Positions 27,395 through 34,007 of a stretch of 34,283 nucleotides of DNA are shown here, in pieces. Within the stretch, counting starts at the first letter, position 1. Every line of letters starts with the position of its first letter. The notes beneath the pieces are model-generated. The model was not told the origin of the DNA. It searched no databases and saw nothing but the letters and a program-made list of their open reading frames with translations. The position numbers were made by a program, and so were the translations under genes. The DNA is from JAYVIQ01 sp043770215 (GTDB taxonomy: Bacteria > Bacteroidota > Bacteroidia > Cytophagales > JAAEPT01): the NCBI GenBank assembly GCA_043770215.1, contig JAYVIQ010000019.1:1-34283 (forward strand). The letters are read 5' to 3'.

Positions 27395-28551
27395 GCTATT
27401 TTCATCAATTAGACGACTGGCCGAAATTTGGCTATGACAAAAATAGGCTAGAGCCGATTATTTCAGAAATAAACACTCTAGACACTAAATTAAAAACATT
27501 AATGTCTGTGATAAGCTTAGAACATCATACAGAGTTAGAAATTAGTGTAACAATAACTGAAATAGTTAAGAATTTTGAAATTGAATCAGTACGATTGAAT
27601 ACTGATGATGTCAGGGCGTCATTAATAAAAAAACTAGGTTTAGAAACAGAACTCTCACCTACAAATAGGAATATAGATGGATATGTAGAAGCTTCTGTAG
27701 ATGCTATCAAAAATGCTGATTCGCCCCTTACAACAGAAACTTTATGTAAATGGCATAATTGCCTATTTCATAAAGGAATTAACGAATATGGAAAAGAAAT
27801 AATTGTTGGAAAATATAGAACAGAAAAAGAGGGCCCAATGACCGTAATGTCTGGGACTTTTGGAGTAGAAAATATTCATTATGTTGCCCCAACTGGTGAA
27901 AAGGTATTAAATGAAATGGATAGGTTTTTACAGTGGTATAATAATGACAAAACTACTTTACCTTTTATAAAATCCGCTATTGCTCACCTGTGGTTTGTTA
28001 GTATTCATCCTTTTGATGATGGTAACGGTAGAATTTCAAGAATTATTTCAGATAAAGCCATTTCTTCAAGCAACAAGTATATAAAATATTACTCTGTGTC
28101 TGAGCAAATTCAAGCCAATAAACAAGAGTATTATGCTGTCTTAAATAAAACATCTAAACAAACTAATTTAAACATTACAGATTTTATTTCTTGGTATTCT
28201 ACACAAACATTAAACGCTTTAAAAGTAACAGAACAAAGGATAGAAAAAATCTTTGTCAATGTGCATTTTTGGGACAAAATCAAAACTATTCCATTGAATG
28301 ATAGACAATTAATGTGCTTAAAAAAGATATTAAGCAATGAAATATATAATAAAATGAATCGAAGCAAGTACGCTACATTTTTTAACATATCTAATGAAAC
28401 AGCTTCTAGAGATTTATTAGATTTAGAATCCAAAAAAGTATTGACAAAACTTCCGGCAGGTGGAAGAGAAACAGCCTACTATCTAAAAGAATTAGGTTTA
28501 CCGATTGAGAAAAAATTTGGAGAAGAAAAACAAAAAGGATTTTCATTGTAA
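27391..28551 (+). CDS. Fic-family AMPylase with N-terminal DUF4172-like and C-terminal winged helix
   Basis: The 386-residue protein belongs to the stand-alone Fic group that carries a DUF4172-like N-terminal domain (SYFHQLDDWPKF...). Fic enzymes transfer AMP or another nucleotide phosphate to target hydroxyls. The active loop HPFDDGNGRISR (H206) is intact, with the flap GKYRTEKEGPMTVMSG before it. The class II inhibitory helix normally has [S/T]xxxE[G/N]; here the matching segment is NFEIES (N61-S66), keeping the Glu but losing both flanking consensus residues. The C-terminal part (about 310-385) is a winged-helix domain with ATFFNISNETASRDLLDL. The start is ATG 27391: an upstream TTG (27376) lies inside the operator repeat. 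Confidence 0.88.
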   Translation: MSYFHQLDDWPKFGYDKNRLEPIISEINTLDTKLKTLMSVISLEHHTELEISVTITEIVKNFEIESVRLNTDDVRASLIKKLGLETELSPTNRNIDGYVEASVDAIKNADSPLTTETLCKWHNCLFHKGINEYGKEIIVGKYRTEKEGPMTVMSGTFGVENIHYVAPTGEKVLNEMDRFLQWYNNDKTTLPFIKSAIAHLWFVSIHPFDDGNGRISRIISDKAISSSNKYIKYYSVSEQIQANKQEYYAVLNKTSKQTNLNITDFISWYSTQTLNALKVTEQRIEKIFVNVHFWDKIKTIPLNDRQLMCLKKILSNEIYNKMNRSKYATFFNISNETASRDLLDLESKKVLTKLPAGGRETAYYLKELGLPIEKKFGEEKQKGFSL

Positions 28552-28571
28552 GAAAAAATAAAATAGCAAAA

Positions 28572-28744
28572 AGCATAGAAAAAAAAGATGTGTATAATAT
28601 TTAAACAAATTGTATGGCCAGTGAATACGGACAACAATGAAGGAGAAATTTTAAACTTATCTTGTGGGTAACGGAATAATTCTGAAAGAGAGAAGGCCAG
28701 CCGATAGGTAGCCCTCGAAAGAAGATTTATAAAGTGATTGGATA
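28572..28744 (+). ncRNA. Non-coding direct repeat A, probable structured RNA
   Basis: No frame here makes a plausible protein, but the stretch is about 75 percent identical to 29404-29574. Identical blocks include CAACAATGAAGGAGAAA, TAAACTTATCTTGTG, GGAATAATTCTGAAA, CGATAGG, GAAGATTTAT and GATTGGATA. A stem GGC/GCC with outer GAG/CTC can form (28690-28716); in copy B the same positions give GGC/GCC with outer GG/CC, a compensated difference. Conserved spacing and paired changes suggest an RNA or a protein-binding DNA site. The class is unknown. It starts about 20 bases after fic. Confidence 0.5.
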
Positions 28745-28783
28745 ATTAAATTTTCTATAATTAATTTAGCTTTACGAACAAAA

Positions 28784-28798
28784 AAGGGGTTCCCCCTT
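28784..28798 (-). terminator. Minus-strand terminator at the end of the frameshifted gene
   Basis: AAGGGG (28784-28789) pairs with CCCCTT (28793-28798) over a three-base loop. On the minus strand the stem is followed by a T run (down to 28779). It overlaps the stop codon of the gene reading leftward from 29203. Confidence 0.65.
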
Positions 28799-29203
28799 AA
28801 AAAATTGATAGTTGAATTCCTGCAAAAATTGGAATGTTCATCTCGCTTGGTAATTTCACTTTTTCGGTATTGCTTAAATAATATCTAGATAACCAAGCAT
28901 TAAAATTATCTCTATATTTAGTAAATAACTTCTCTGATATCATATTACCTCCTCCATTATTAAGATGTCTAGAAACTATATCAATACCTTTTTGAATAGC
29001 TTCATCCCTACTGTGTTTAGTATTACTTATAGAGCAGCCACCACCACCCCCCCAATTGTCCAATATCCAAAGTCCCAATTACCCTTATATTCACATATAC
29101 TAATTTTAATATATGCCCATGCTAATGCTTTTTCATTTTTATCGTAATAGATAATTTCACTATTCATACATACACCTTGTTCATTGAATTCAAATACTTT
29201 CAT
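28797..29203 (-). pseudogene. Unknown gene interrupted at a seven-G run (possible phase-variable)
   Basis: From ATG 29203 a frame runs through EFNEQGVCMNSEIIYYD and WDFGYWTIGG, then stops soon after a run of seven G on the coding strand (29053-29047). Adding one G would continue it as GGGGGCSISNTKHSRDEA and on to the stop at 28797, giving about 135 residues. The downstream half has a helical NNGGGNMISEKLFTKYRDN and ends GIQLSIF. No family is recognised. It has a matching terminator. A one-base length change in the G run would switch it on or off, but decay or a sequencing error would look the same. It lies between repeats A and B on the opposite strand. Confidence 0.7.
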
Positions 29204-29266
29204 TTGATTATAGATTTTAGTTAAACATAATTTTCGATTGTAAAACGCTTAAATTTTTAATCAAAC

Positions 29267-29388
29267 AAAGGGAAGCGGAATAAATAGAGTAGCGGTTTAT
29301 GCCGAACCGTTTAGTGCAGTATTAAAAATAGAAGTGTAATTTTGAAATATTATGAGGACGTAAGTCCGCTAGGTCACCGATTCCCTTT
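29267..29388. repeat. 122 bp element with inverted ends and inner hairpins
   Basis: AAAGGGAAGCGG (29267-29278) inverts to CCGATTCCCTTT (29377-29388) with 11 of 12 matches, closing the stretch. Inside, CGGTT (29293-29297) pairs with AACCG (29305-29309), and GGAC-GTAA-GTCC (29356-29367) is a hairpin with a GNRA-type tetraloop. The closing helix plus inner stems look more like a folded RNA than a simple palindrome. No gene is seen in it. It lies between the frameshifted gene and repeat B. The rest of 29204-29720 also contains repeat B and no gene. Confidence 0.55.
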
Positions 29389-29403
29389 TGGTACTTTTAA
29401 AAA

Positions 29404-29574
29404 AGCAAAGGAAAATAGATATGTTTACATTTTAAACAAATTGATGAGTCAGTGCAGCGGCCAACAATGAAGGAGAAAATATAAACTTATCTTGTGCATA
29501 GTGGAATAATTCTGAAAAAGGGGAAGGCAGACGATAGGCAGCCCCACGCAAGAAGATTTATGAAACGATTGGAT
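29404..29574 (+). ncRNA. Non-coding direct repeat B, probable structured RNA
   Basis: Copy of the stretch at 28572-28744 in the same orientation. Both contain a frame ATGAAGGAGAAA-codon-TAA (MKEK plus F or I, then stop); the fifth codon differs while start and stop are kept, though chance is possible. The stem region is GGGGAAGGC (29520-29528) with GCCCC (29541-29545). The hipB-like gene begins about 150 bases downstream. Function unknown. Confidence 0.5.
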
Positions 29575-29720
29575 ATTTATCTATATATTTAAAATAAATA
29601 TAAAAAAGTATGAATAAATTACTATTTATAATTATATTTACTACTTAAATAATAATATATTAACATTTAAATCAATTTGAAAAATAGAGGGTTAACTATC
29701 TAAGAAAAAATAATAATACT

Positions 29721-30029
29721 ATGAACTTTGATATAGCATACATTCCATACATTTTAAAAGAAATTGGAGTAAGATGTAAAGAACATCGAATAAATAATCA
29801 ATTAACTCAAAAAGATTTAGCTAGCAATACAGGTTTAAGTCTTAGCACTATTTCTAAATTAGAACAAGGAGACTTAAATATAAGTTTTGTTAAATTTTTA
29901 TTGATTTTAAGGGTTTTAGGTTTAGCAAATAACATGGATATGCTACTACCAAAACTACCTGATTTAAGTATTTTTACTATGAGTAAAGAGGATTATACAA
30001 TAAAGAGATTTAAAAAAGATGCTAAATAA
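29721..30029 (+). CDS. HipB-like XRE-family regulator
   Basis: The 102-residue protein has an N-terminal helix-turn-helix (about residues 17-65: VRCKEHRINNQLTQKDLASN then GLSLSTISKLEQGDLNIS) of the XRE/Cro type. The tail ends KRFKKDAK. HipB proteins bind operators and their HipA partner in persister toxin-antitoxin systems. Here the next frame overlaps the stop codon by 11 bases and begins as a HipA N-terminus, which supports the hipB assignment. Since the hipA partner is broken, this regulator is probably a stranded antitoxin. Confidence 0.8.
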   Translation: MNFDIAYIPYILKEIGVRCKEHRINNQLTQKDLASNTGLSLSTISKLEQGDLNISFVKFLLILRVLGLANNMDMLLPKLPDLSIFTMSKEDYTIKRFKKDAK

Positions 30030-30709
30030 TAAAGTAGAAATAAGACTTTTTGATCAAACAGTAGGTGTTTTAGTTAAAGATGATGTTAATGTCATGTTTA
30101 AATACGACAAATAATTTATTAAAAGTAAACTTGAAATAAGTCCTTTTCTAATGCCATTATCAAACAATGTATATAGGAATAATCGAGAATGGTCAAAATT
30201 AATTACATACCTCCAGTTTTTAGTGATTCATTGCCAGACTCATTTGGAAATAAAATAATTGAAGGATATTTAATAGCAAAAGGTATTAATATTAAAAATA
30301 TAGATCCGTTAATGAAATTACAATATATTGGTAATAGAGGTATGGGTGCATTAGAATACTCACCTAAATTTGATAATATATTTTTCAATGAGACTATAAC
30401 ACTTCAAGATTTACAAAAATTAGCAGAATTAGGAAATAAAAAAGTTGAAACTTTCGAATCAAATATCTTTTTAGACGATTCAATTAGTCATATTTTACAC
30501 TTGGGTGGTTCAGCAGGCGGAGCAAGACCTAAAGCAGTCATAGCTATAAATAAAAATACTGGAGTTATAGTATCTGGTCAAAGGAAACTAGATTCAAATT
30601 ATGAACATAAACTAATTAAAATAGAGGGTGCTTTAAACAATGTGTTAGGAGACCCAATTGGGTATGGTAAACTAGAATATACCTACAGTAATAAAAACAC
30701 AAGTTCTTA
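30019..30709 (+). pseudogene. Decayed hipA remnant (N-terminal half)
   Basis: ATG 30019 begins LNNKVEIRLFDQTVGVLVKDD, the HipA N-terminal subdomain, and hits an in-frame TAA (30112-30114). The same frame continues FIKSKLEISPFLMPLS and REWSK, then a one-base shift leads into INYIPPVFSDSLPDSFGNKI (from about 30199) and on through MGALEYSP, HLGGSAGGARPKAVIAINK and YEHKLIK to YGKLEYTYSN. These are consecutive HipA segments in order. The kinase C-terminal half, with its catalytic Asp, is gone. At about 30690 the sequence joins a different gene. Two lesions plus a truncation make it non-functional. Confidence 0.85.
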
Positions 30710-31644
30710 AAGGTATAACACATTTATCTGCCATCGGTAACAAAACCCAAAAAGATGTAATTTTAAGAAGATTAACAGCCCACCAATCAAATATTGTAGA
30801 TGCGGAAATGTTGTTTGAAGACTTACATAAATACGGTTTGTTTACAAATAGCAAATTCATGTCTGTATTTATGGATGAAGACTCCTATTTATGGTTGTTC
30901 ACAAAAAATAATAGTGAGAATTATAACCTAAATCTTAAAAAAGGAAATGATGCTTTCATTGAATGGGTAAAGACTAAGGGTGGGACAGTTGTTAATCAGG
31001 CGGGGAGTTTGGTGTCAAAGCTTGATAATACTTTATTTTCAGTACTTAAAGAAAAAGTTAATCAACTTGATAATGTTTTAAAACCACAATTTTTAGATGA
31101 CTTCGCAAATGCTACGGATGATGTGCTTAAAAAACTACAAGATGAGAACTTGTTTGATGTTTGGAAGAATGATATAAGAAGTACTGATATTACAGAACTT
31201 ACGTTGTACAAAAGCAAAGGAAGTTTAAGGAATGACTATTTACAAACTATCGATGGATTAAAACAAGAGGCGCAAACGCTATTATCACAAAATAAATTAA
31301 AAGTTGAAGTTGCAGAAACAATGTGTAACAAACGCAGGCAGATAACTACGGATTTCAAAGGAGCAACTCCAGATGATTTACTTGAATGGATTTATAAATT
31401 TAATGATAAACGTTATACATCTAAAGGATATGGAGATAAATGGGGTCAAACTTGGGAAGGGGCTAAGAAAATGCAAACTGACCGAGGCGTAATAGGAGAA
31501 GCGGTGTATGATGCTATAATTAAGGGGTCTTCTACTGGCTTGGGAACGAAAGAAGATTTAGGATTGGCATTATAAAATAGTTTTGGCTCTGATGTACTTC
31601 CTTTACTTGAAAAATATCGAATGACAACTAAAATTTCTAAATAA
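30676..31644 (+). pseudogene. 3' fragment of a polymorphic-toxin gene, fused to the hipA break
   Basis: A frame open from 30676 joins HipA-derived bases to unrelated coding sequence at about 30692 (KTQVLKGITHLSAIGNKTQK). An internal ATG at 30808 is the first start. The region LDNVLKPQFLDDFANATDDV and LKKLQDENLFDVWKND is the module that precedes the toxic end in many Bacteroidota polymorphic toxins. A C-terminal part, TPDDLLEWIYKFNDKRYTSK then GYGDKWGQTWEGAKKM, is the probable toxin tip. A TAA at 31573-31575 interrupts; in the same frame 22 more residues (NSFGSDVLPLLEKYRMTTKI and on) reach 31644. The N-terminal secretion part is missing. Confidence 0.7.
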
Positions 31645-32085
31645 ATGAAAATTACTGCGTACCGTTTCTCAAAATTAAAATATATTGAAATTGAAGAAAA
31701 TATAATATCAAAAGAGTTTAGTATTGATTCAGATACTAAACAAAAACAATTTGGAAGATATGATATAATTAATACTAAATTTTTAGCTATTTTCAGTCGT
31801 CAAAATAAAAATTATATTTTATTTGAGCAACAACTACATGAACTTAACGATAGTATTTCTATTACCTACCATTGTGAGCAGAGTAAAGAGGAAAGGAGTT
31901 GGATAAAGATTTATAAAAAAGGGGATTTAATATTAGATATAGATTATAAGAATAACCAAGAACCTTTTAATAACCCCTTTGATGGATTTGAAGATTGGGG
32001 AGTTGTGAATTTTGCATATCATTTGGCAGAATACATAAATAAAGTAAGGGAAAATCCTAATATAGTATTATTTCCAAATGAATAA
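31645..32085 (+). CDS. Putative immunity protein
   Basis: The 146-residue soluble protein is acidic and mixed alpha/beta by eye, with KLKYIEIEENIISKEFSID near the start and NNPFDGFEDWGVVNFAYHLA near the end. No signal peptide or known catalytic motif is seen. Its start lies right after the last frame of the toxin fragment, the position where a contact toxin's immunity gene usually sits. It overlaps the next toxin gene by eight bases (ATGAATAA). Which toxin it neutralises, if any, is inferred from position only; with its toxin broken it may be an orphan immunity gene. Confidence 0.6.
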   Translation: MKITAYRFSKLKYIEIEENIISKEFSIDSDTKQKQFGRYDIINTKFLAIFSRQNKNYILFEQQLHELNDSISITYHCEQSKEERSWIKIYKKGDLILDIDYKNNQEPFNNPFDGFEDWGVVNFAYHLAEYINKVRENPNIVLFPNE

Positions 32086-33238
32086 AACCATTCAAATATT
32101 ATTTCTTTTCCTCGTTTGGTTTACCAACCAAGTAAATGCAACACCTGTATTTGTAAAAGTTACGTTACCAAGTTATGAGTTTACATTTTCAAAAACAGAA
32201 AATGTAAAAGGAGAAAGTGTTGTAAAAATTGGGGTTCAGAATTTTGCAAGAAGTGGTATTGAGGAGCAAAATTCATCAATTTCAAAACCATCAAGGAAGA
32301 GTTGTGTAAATAGGAGAATCGCGCGCGCGAGGAATGTTAAGGCAGTGAATGGGGTGGGGAGTTTGGTGTTTGGGTCTGCAAGACAATTTGTTAGGACGAA
32401 ATATGGACAAAATGTACTCAATCAGTTAACTGCTAAATTTGGAGTTGCTAACGATGGAGCAGCTGCGGTAATTCTTCAAAAATGGGGCGATGACGCTTTG
32501 GTAATTTTAAATAAATCAACAGTAAACAATCTTGATGATGCTGCCAAAGAATTAATAAAAAATAAACCAATGTATCGTTATGTTAATGAAACGTCATTTA
32601 ACTTCGGCAAGCTAAAAACACAAGGTTTAATTGATGCATCTCCTTCACAATTCCCAGGTTATGCAACTTTAGATAAAATTGATGATGCAACACAAGCACA
32701 ATCTATTTTACAACTCCCCAAAAAGCCAACATGGGTTGCAGAATTTTCAAGCACACAAATTATTAATGACGTAAGATTTCCTACAGCTAAATTTAATAAT
32801 GCTGATTATATAGAAGTTGTAACTAGAAGTTATCCTGAATGGGGCGTTGGTGGTGGTAGTCAGTTTATTACCAACTCTCAAATTAAAGTGGCAAGATTAA
32901 AGAATTTAGTGACTGGAAAAATTATAGACAAATTTTTGCCTGAAAACTTTCCGAAAGTAATAAGTGATGGAAAACAAGGAAAGCATATTCTTGGCCACAA
33001 CAATTATGAAGCGGGTAAAAGTATTTTAGAAGTAGATGCAAAAGTATTATTGGATGGCCTAAATAAAGGGGATTTTGAAATTATTAGAATTAATCAAAAT
33101 AATATTATAGTTAAGTTCGACAACGAAATAGGTACTTTTTATCAAGAGGGTGTTCCTGTTGGTAAATCAAAATACGGTACAGTTCATTTTGGAATTTCTG
33201 ACGCTCATATAGTTCCTGCTAACCCAAATCAATTTTAA
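32078..33238 (+). CDS. Secreted polymorphic toxin, type-50-like C-terminus
   Basis: The 386-residue protein has a Sec signal (MNKT, hydrophobic run to VNA at about residue 22), then a short region with an Arg-rich piece (RRIARARN). Residues ~170-280 (MYRYVNETSFNFGKLKTQG, then PGYATLDKIDDATQAQSILQ and EWGVGGGSQFITNSQIKVAR) resemble ADP-ribosyltransferase-type toxin domains; this is a weak match. The C-terminal ~90 residues, with KQGKHILGHNNYEAGKSIL and GTVHFGISDAHIVPANPNQF, follow the pattern of polymorphic toxin type 50, a nuclease-like BECR-fold family. The protein is much shorter than a full contact toxin, and the signal is joined almost directly to the toxin part, suggesting a deletion-born fusion. 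An immunity-like gene follows one base after. Confidence 0.7.
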   Translation: MNKTIQILFLFLVWFTNQVNATPVFVKVTLPSYEFTFSKTENVKGESVVKIGVQNFARSGIEEQNSSISKPSRKSCVNRRIARARNVKAVNGVGSLVFGSARQFVRTKYGQNVLNQLTAKFGVANDGAAAVILQKWGDDALVILNKSTVNNLDDAAKELIKNKPMYRYVNETSFNFGKLKTQGLIDASPSQFPGYATLDKIDDATQAQSILQLPKKPTWVAEFSSTQIINDVRFPTAKFNNADYIEVVTRSYPEWGVGGGSQFITNSQIKVARLKNLVTGKIIDKFLPENFPKVISDGKQGKHILGHNNYEAGKSILEVDAKVLLDGLNKGDFEIIRINQNNIIVKFDNEIGTFYQEGVPVGKSKYGTVHFGISDAHIVPANPNQF

Positions 33239-33239
33239 A

Positions 33240-33551
33240 ATGCTGTTAAGGAAAGATATTTTATTATCACTATCAAGTTCTTTACTCGGAGAGGTTTACC
33301 CTGCGATAAGAAAAGTTGTTTTCAGATATAAAATGGAGGAAAAATATTTTTTATTAAGATTTTATCTTGATAGAGAACCAAATAAAAAAGACGAGGAGAC
33401 TGCAAGTGTCGTGTTATCAGAGTTTATATCAAATTTTAGTCATAAAGAATTTGAAAAAATAGAATCTGAATGTGTGTTTTCTAATGATTTACAAAACAAA
33501 TTAGATGTTTTAGATGGTCAAGTTTATTCTAGGAAAGAATATTTTGATTAA
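33240..33551 (+). CDS. Putative immunity protein for the preceding toxin
   Basis: The 103-residue protein starts one base after the toxin stop. It has LLGEVYPAIRKVVFRYKMEE, FLLRFYLDREPNKKDEETAS and CVFSNDLQNKLDVLDGQVYS. The order RFYLDREP...DGxVYxRKE is one I associate with small immunity proteins found next to such toxins. No signal peptide or membrane segment is present, fitting a cytoplasmic neutraliser of a self-intoxicating nuclease. Pairing with the upstream toxin is from adjacency and family resemblance. Confidence 0.65.
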   Translation: MLLRKDILLSLSSSLLGEVYPAIRKVVFRYKMEEKYFLLRFYLDREPNKKDEETASVVLSEFISNFSHKEFEKIESECVFSNDLQNKLDVLDGQVYSRKEYFD

Positions 33552-33553
33552 AA

Positions 33554-33781
33554 TCAATTAGACAAATCATAATTAGATGGCAAATCCAAAATAACAAAGG
33601 ATTTGCCATCTTCATTTAAAGAAATGATTTTTTTTTCATCAAGTTCAATAAGAAATTTTTGCAAATATTCTTTTTGGGATTGGTTTTTTACAAAATCATC
33701 CAAAGTCCATTCATTTCCAAAGTTTCTATAGAAGAGTTCCATTTTAGTTAAAAATTTTTGCTTTAATTCTTTTTTTGACAT
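33554..33781 (-). CDS. Small hypothetical protein
   Basis: The 75-residue product begins MSKKELKQKFLTKMELFYRN and is charged, mainly helical, with FVKNQSQKEYLQKFLIELDEKK in the middle. Its coding end contains a perfect 12-base inverted repeat (33576-33587 with 33599-33610). It converges on the immunity gene with a two-base gap. No family recognised; a small DNA-binding or antitoxin-like role is possible only as a guess. Confidence 0.5.
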   Translation of the reverse strand: MSKKELKQKFLTKMELFYRNFGNEWTLDDFVKNQSQKEYLQKFLIELDEKKIISLNEDGKSFVILDLPSNYDLSN

Positions 33782-33790
33782 AATATTATT

Positions 33791-33928
33791 TTATACCGCT
33801 AAACCAGTATTTAAAGCATTAGAAAGTGTATCACGTAGCTTTTTACTTGCCACTAAGCCATCTACAATGTTATAAATAGATTGTTGTTCTTTGCTGTCTA
33901 AGAGTTCAATAAGGCGTAGTTTTTCCAT
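33791..33928 (-). pseudogene. Fragment of an XRE-family regulator (C-terminal end)
   Basis: From ATG 33928 a 45-residue frame reads EKLRLIELLDSKEQQSIYNI then VDGLVASKKLRDTLSN. This is the C-terminal helical end typical of XRE-type HTH regulators; the DNA-binding N-terminus is absent. The frame is also open upstream to 33976 through the REP hairpin, but there it encodes hairpin sequence (GRSGCYDQW), showing that REP insertion or recombination cut the gene. Confidence 0.5.
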
Positions 33929-33945
33929 AATAGTTTTACCCCACT

Positions 33946-33990
33946 GGTCGTAGCATCCGCTACGACCCATTATCAAAAGAGCGTCCGCTC
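33946..33990. repeat. Two REP-like hairpins
   Basis: GGTCGTAGC-ATCC-GCTACGACC (33946-33967) is a perfect 9-base-pair hairpin with a 4-base loop. GAGC-GTCC-GCTC (33979-33990) is a second. Both share the core AGCGGAYGCT on the minus strand. They lie beside a REP-associated transposase remnant, which is the expected partner of such elements. Confidence 0.75.
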
Positions 33991-34007
33991 GTACTTAACA
34001 CTTCTTT

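Noticed and set aside
29432..29475. Hammerhead-like TTGATGAGTC in repeat B
   Set aside because: The catalytic GAAA partner is absent and the aligned bases in repeat A do not keep the motif.
28601..29574. attC-like integron cassette sites for repeats A and B
   Set aside because: No paired RYYYAAC and GTTRRRY ends are present and no integron integrase is in the window.
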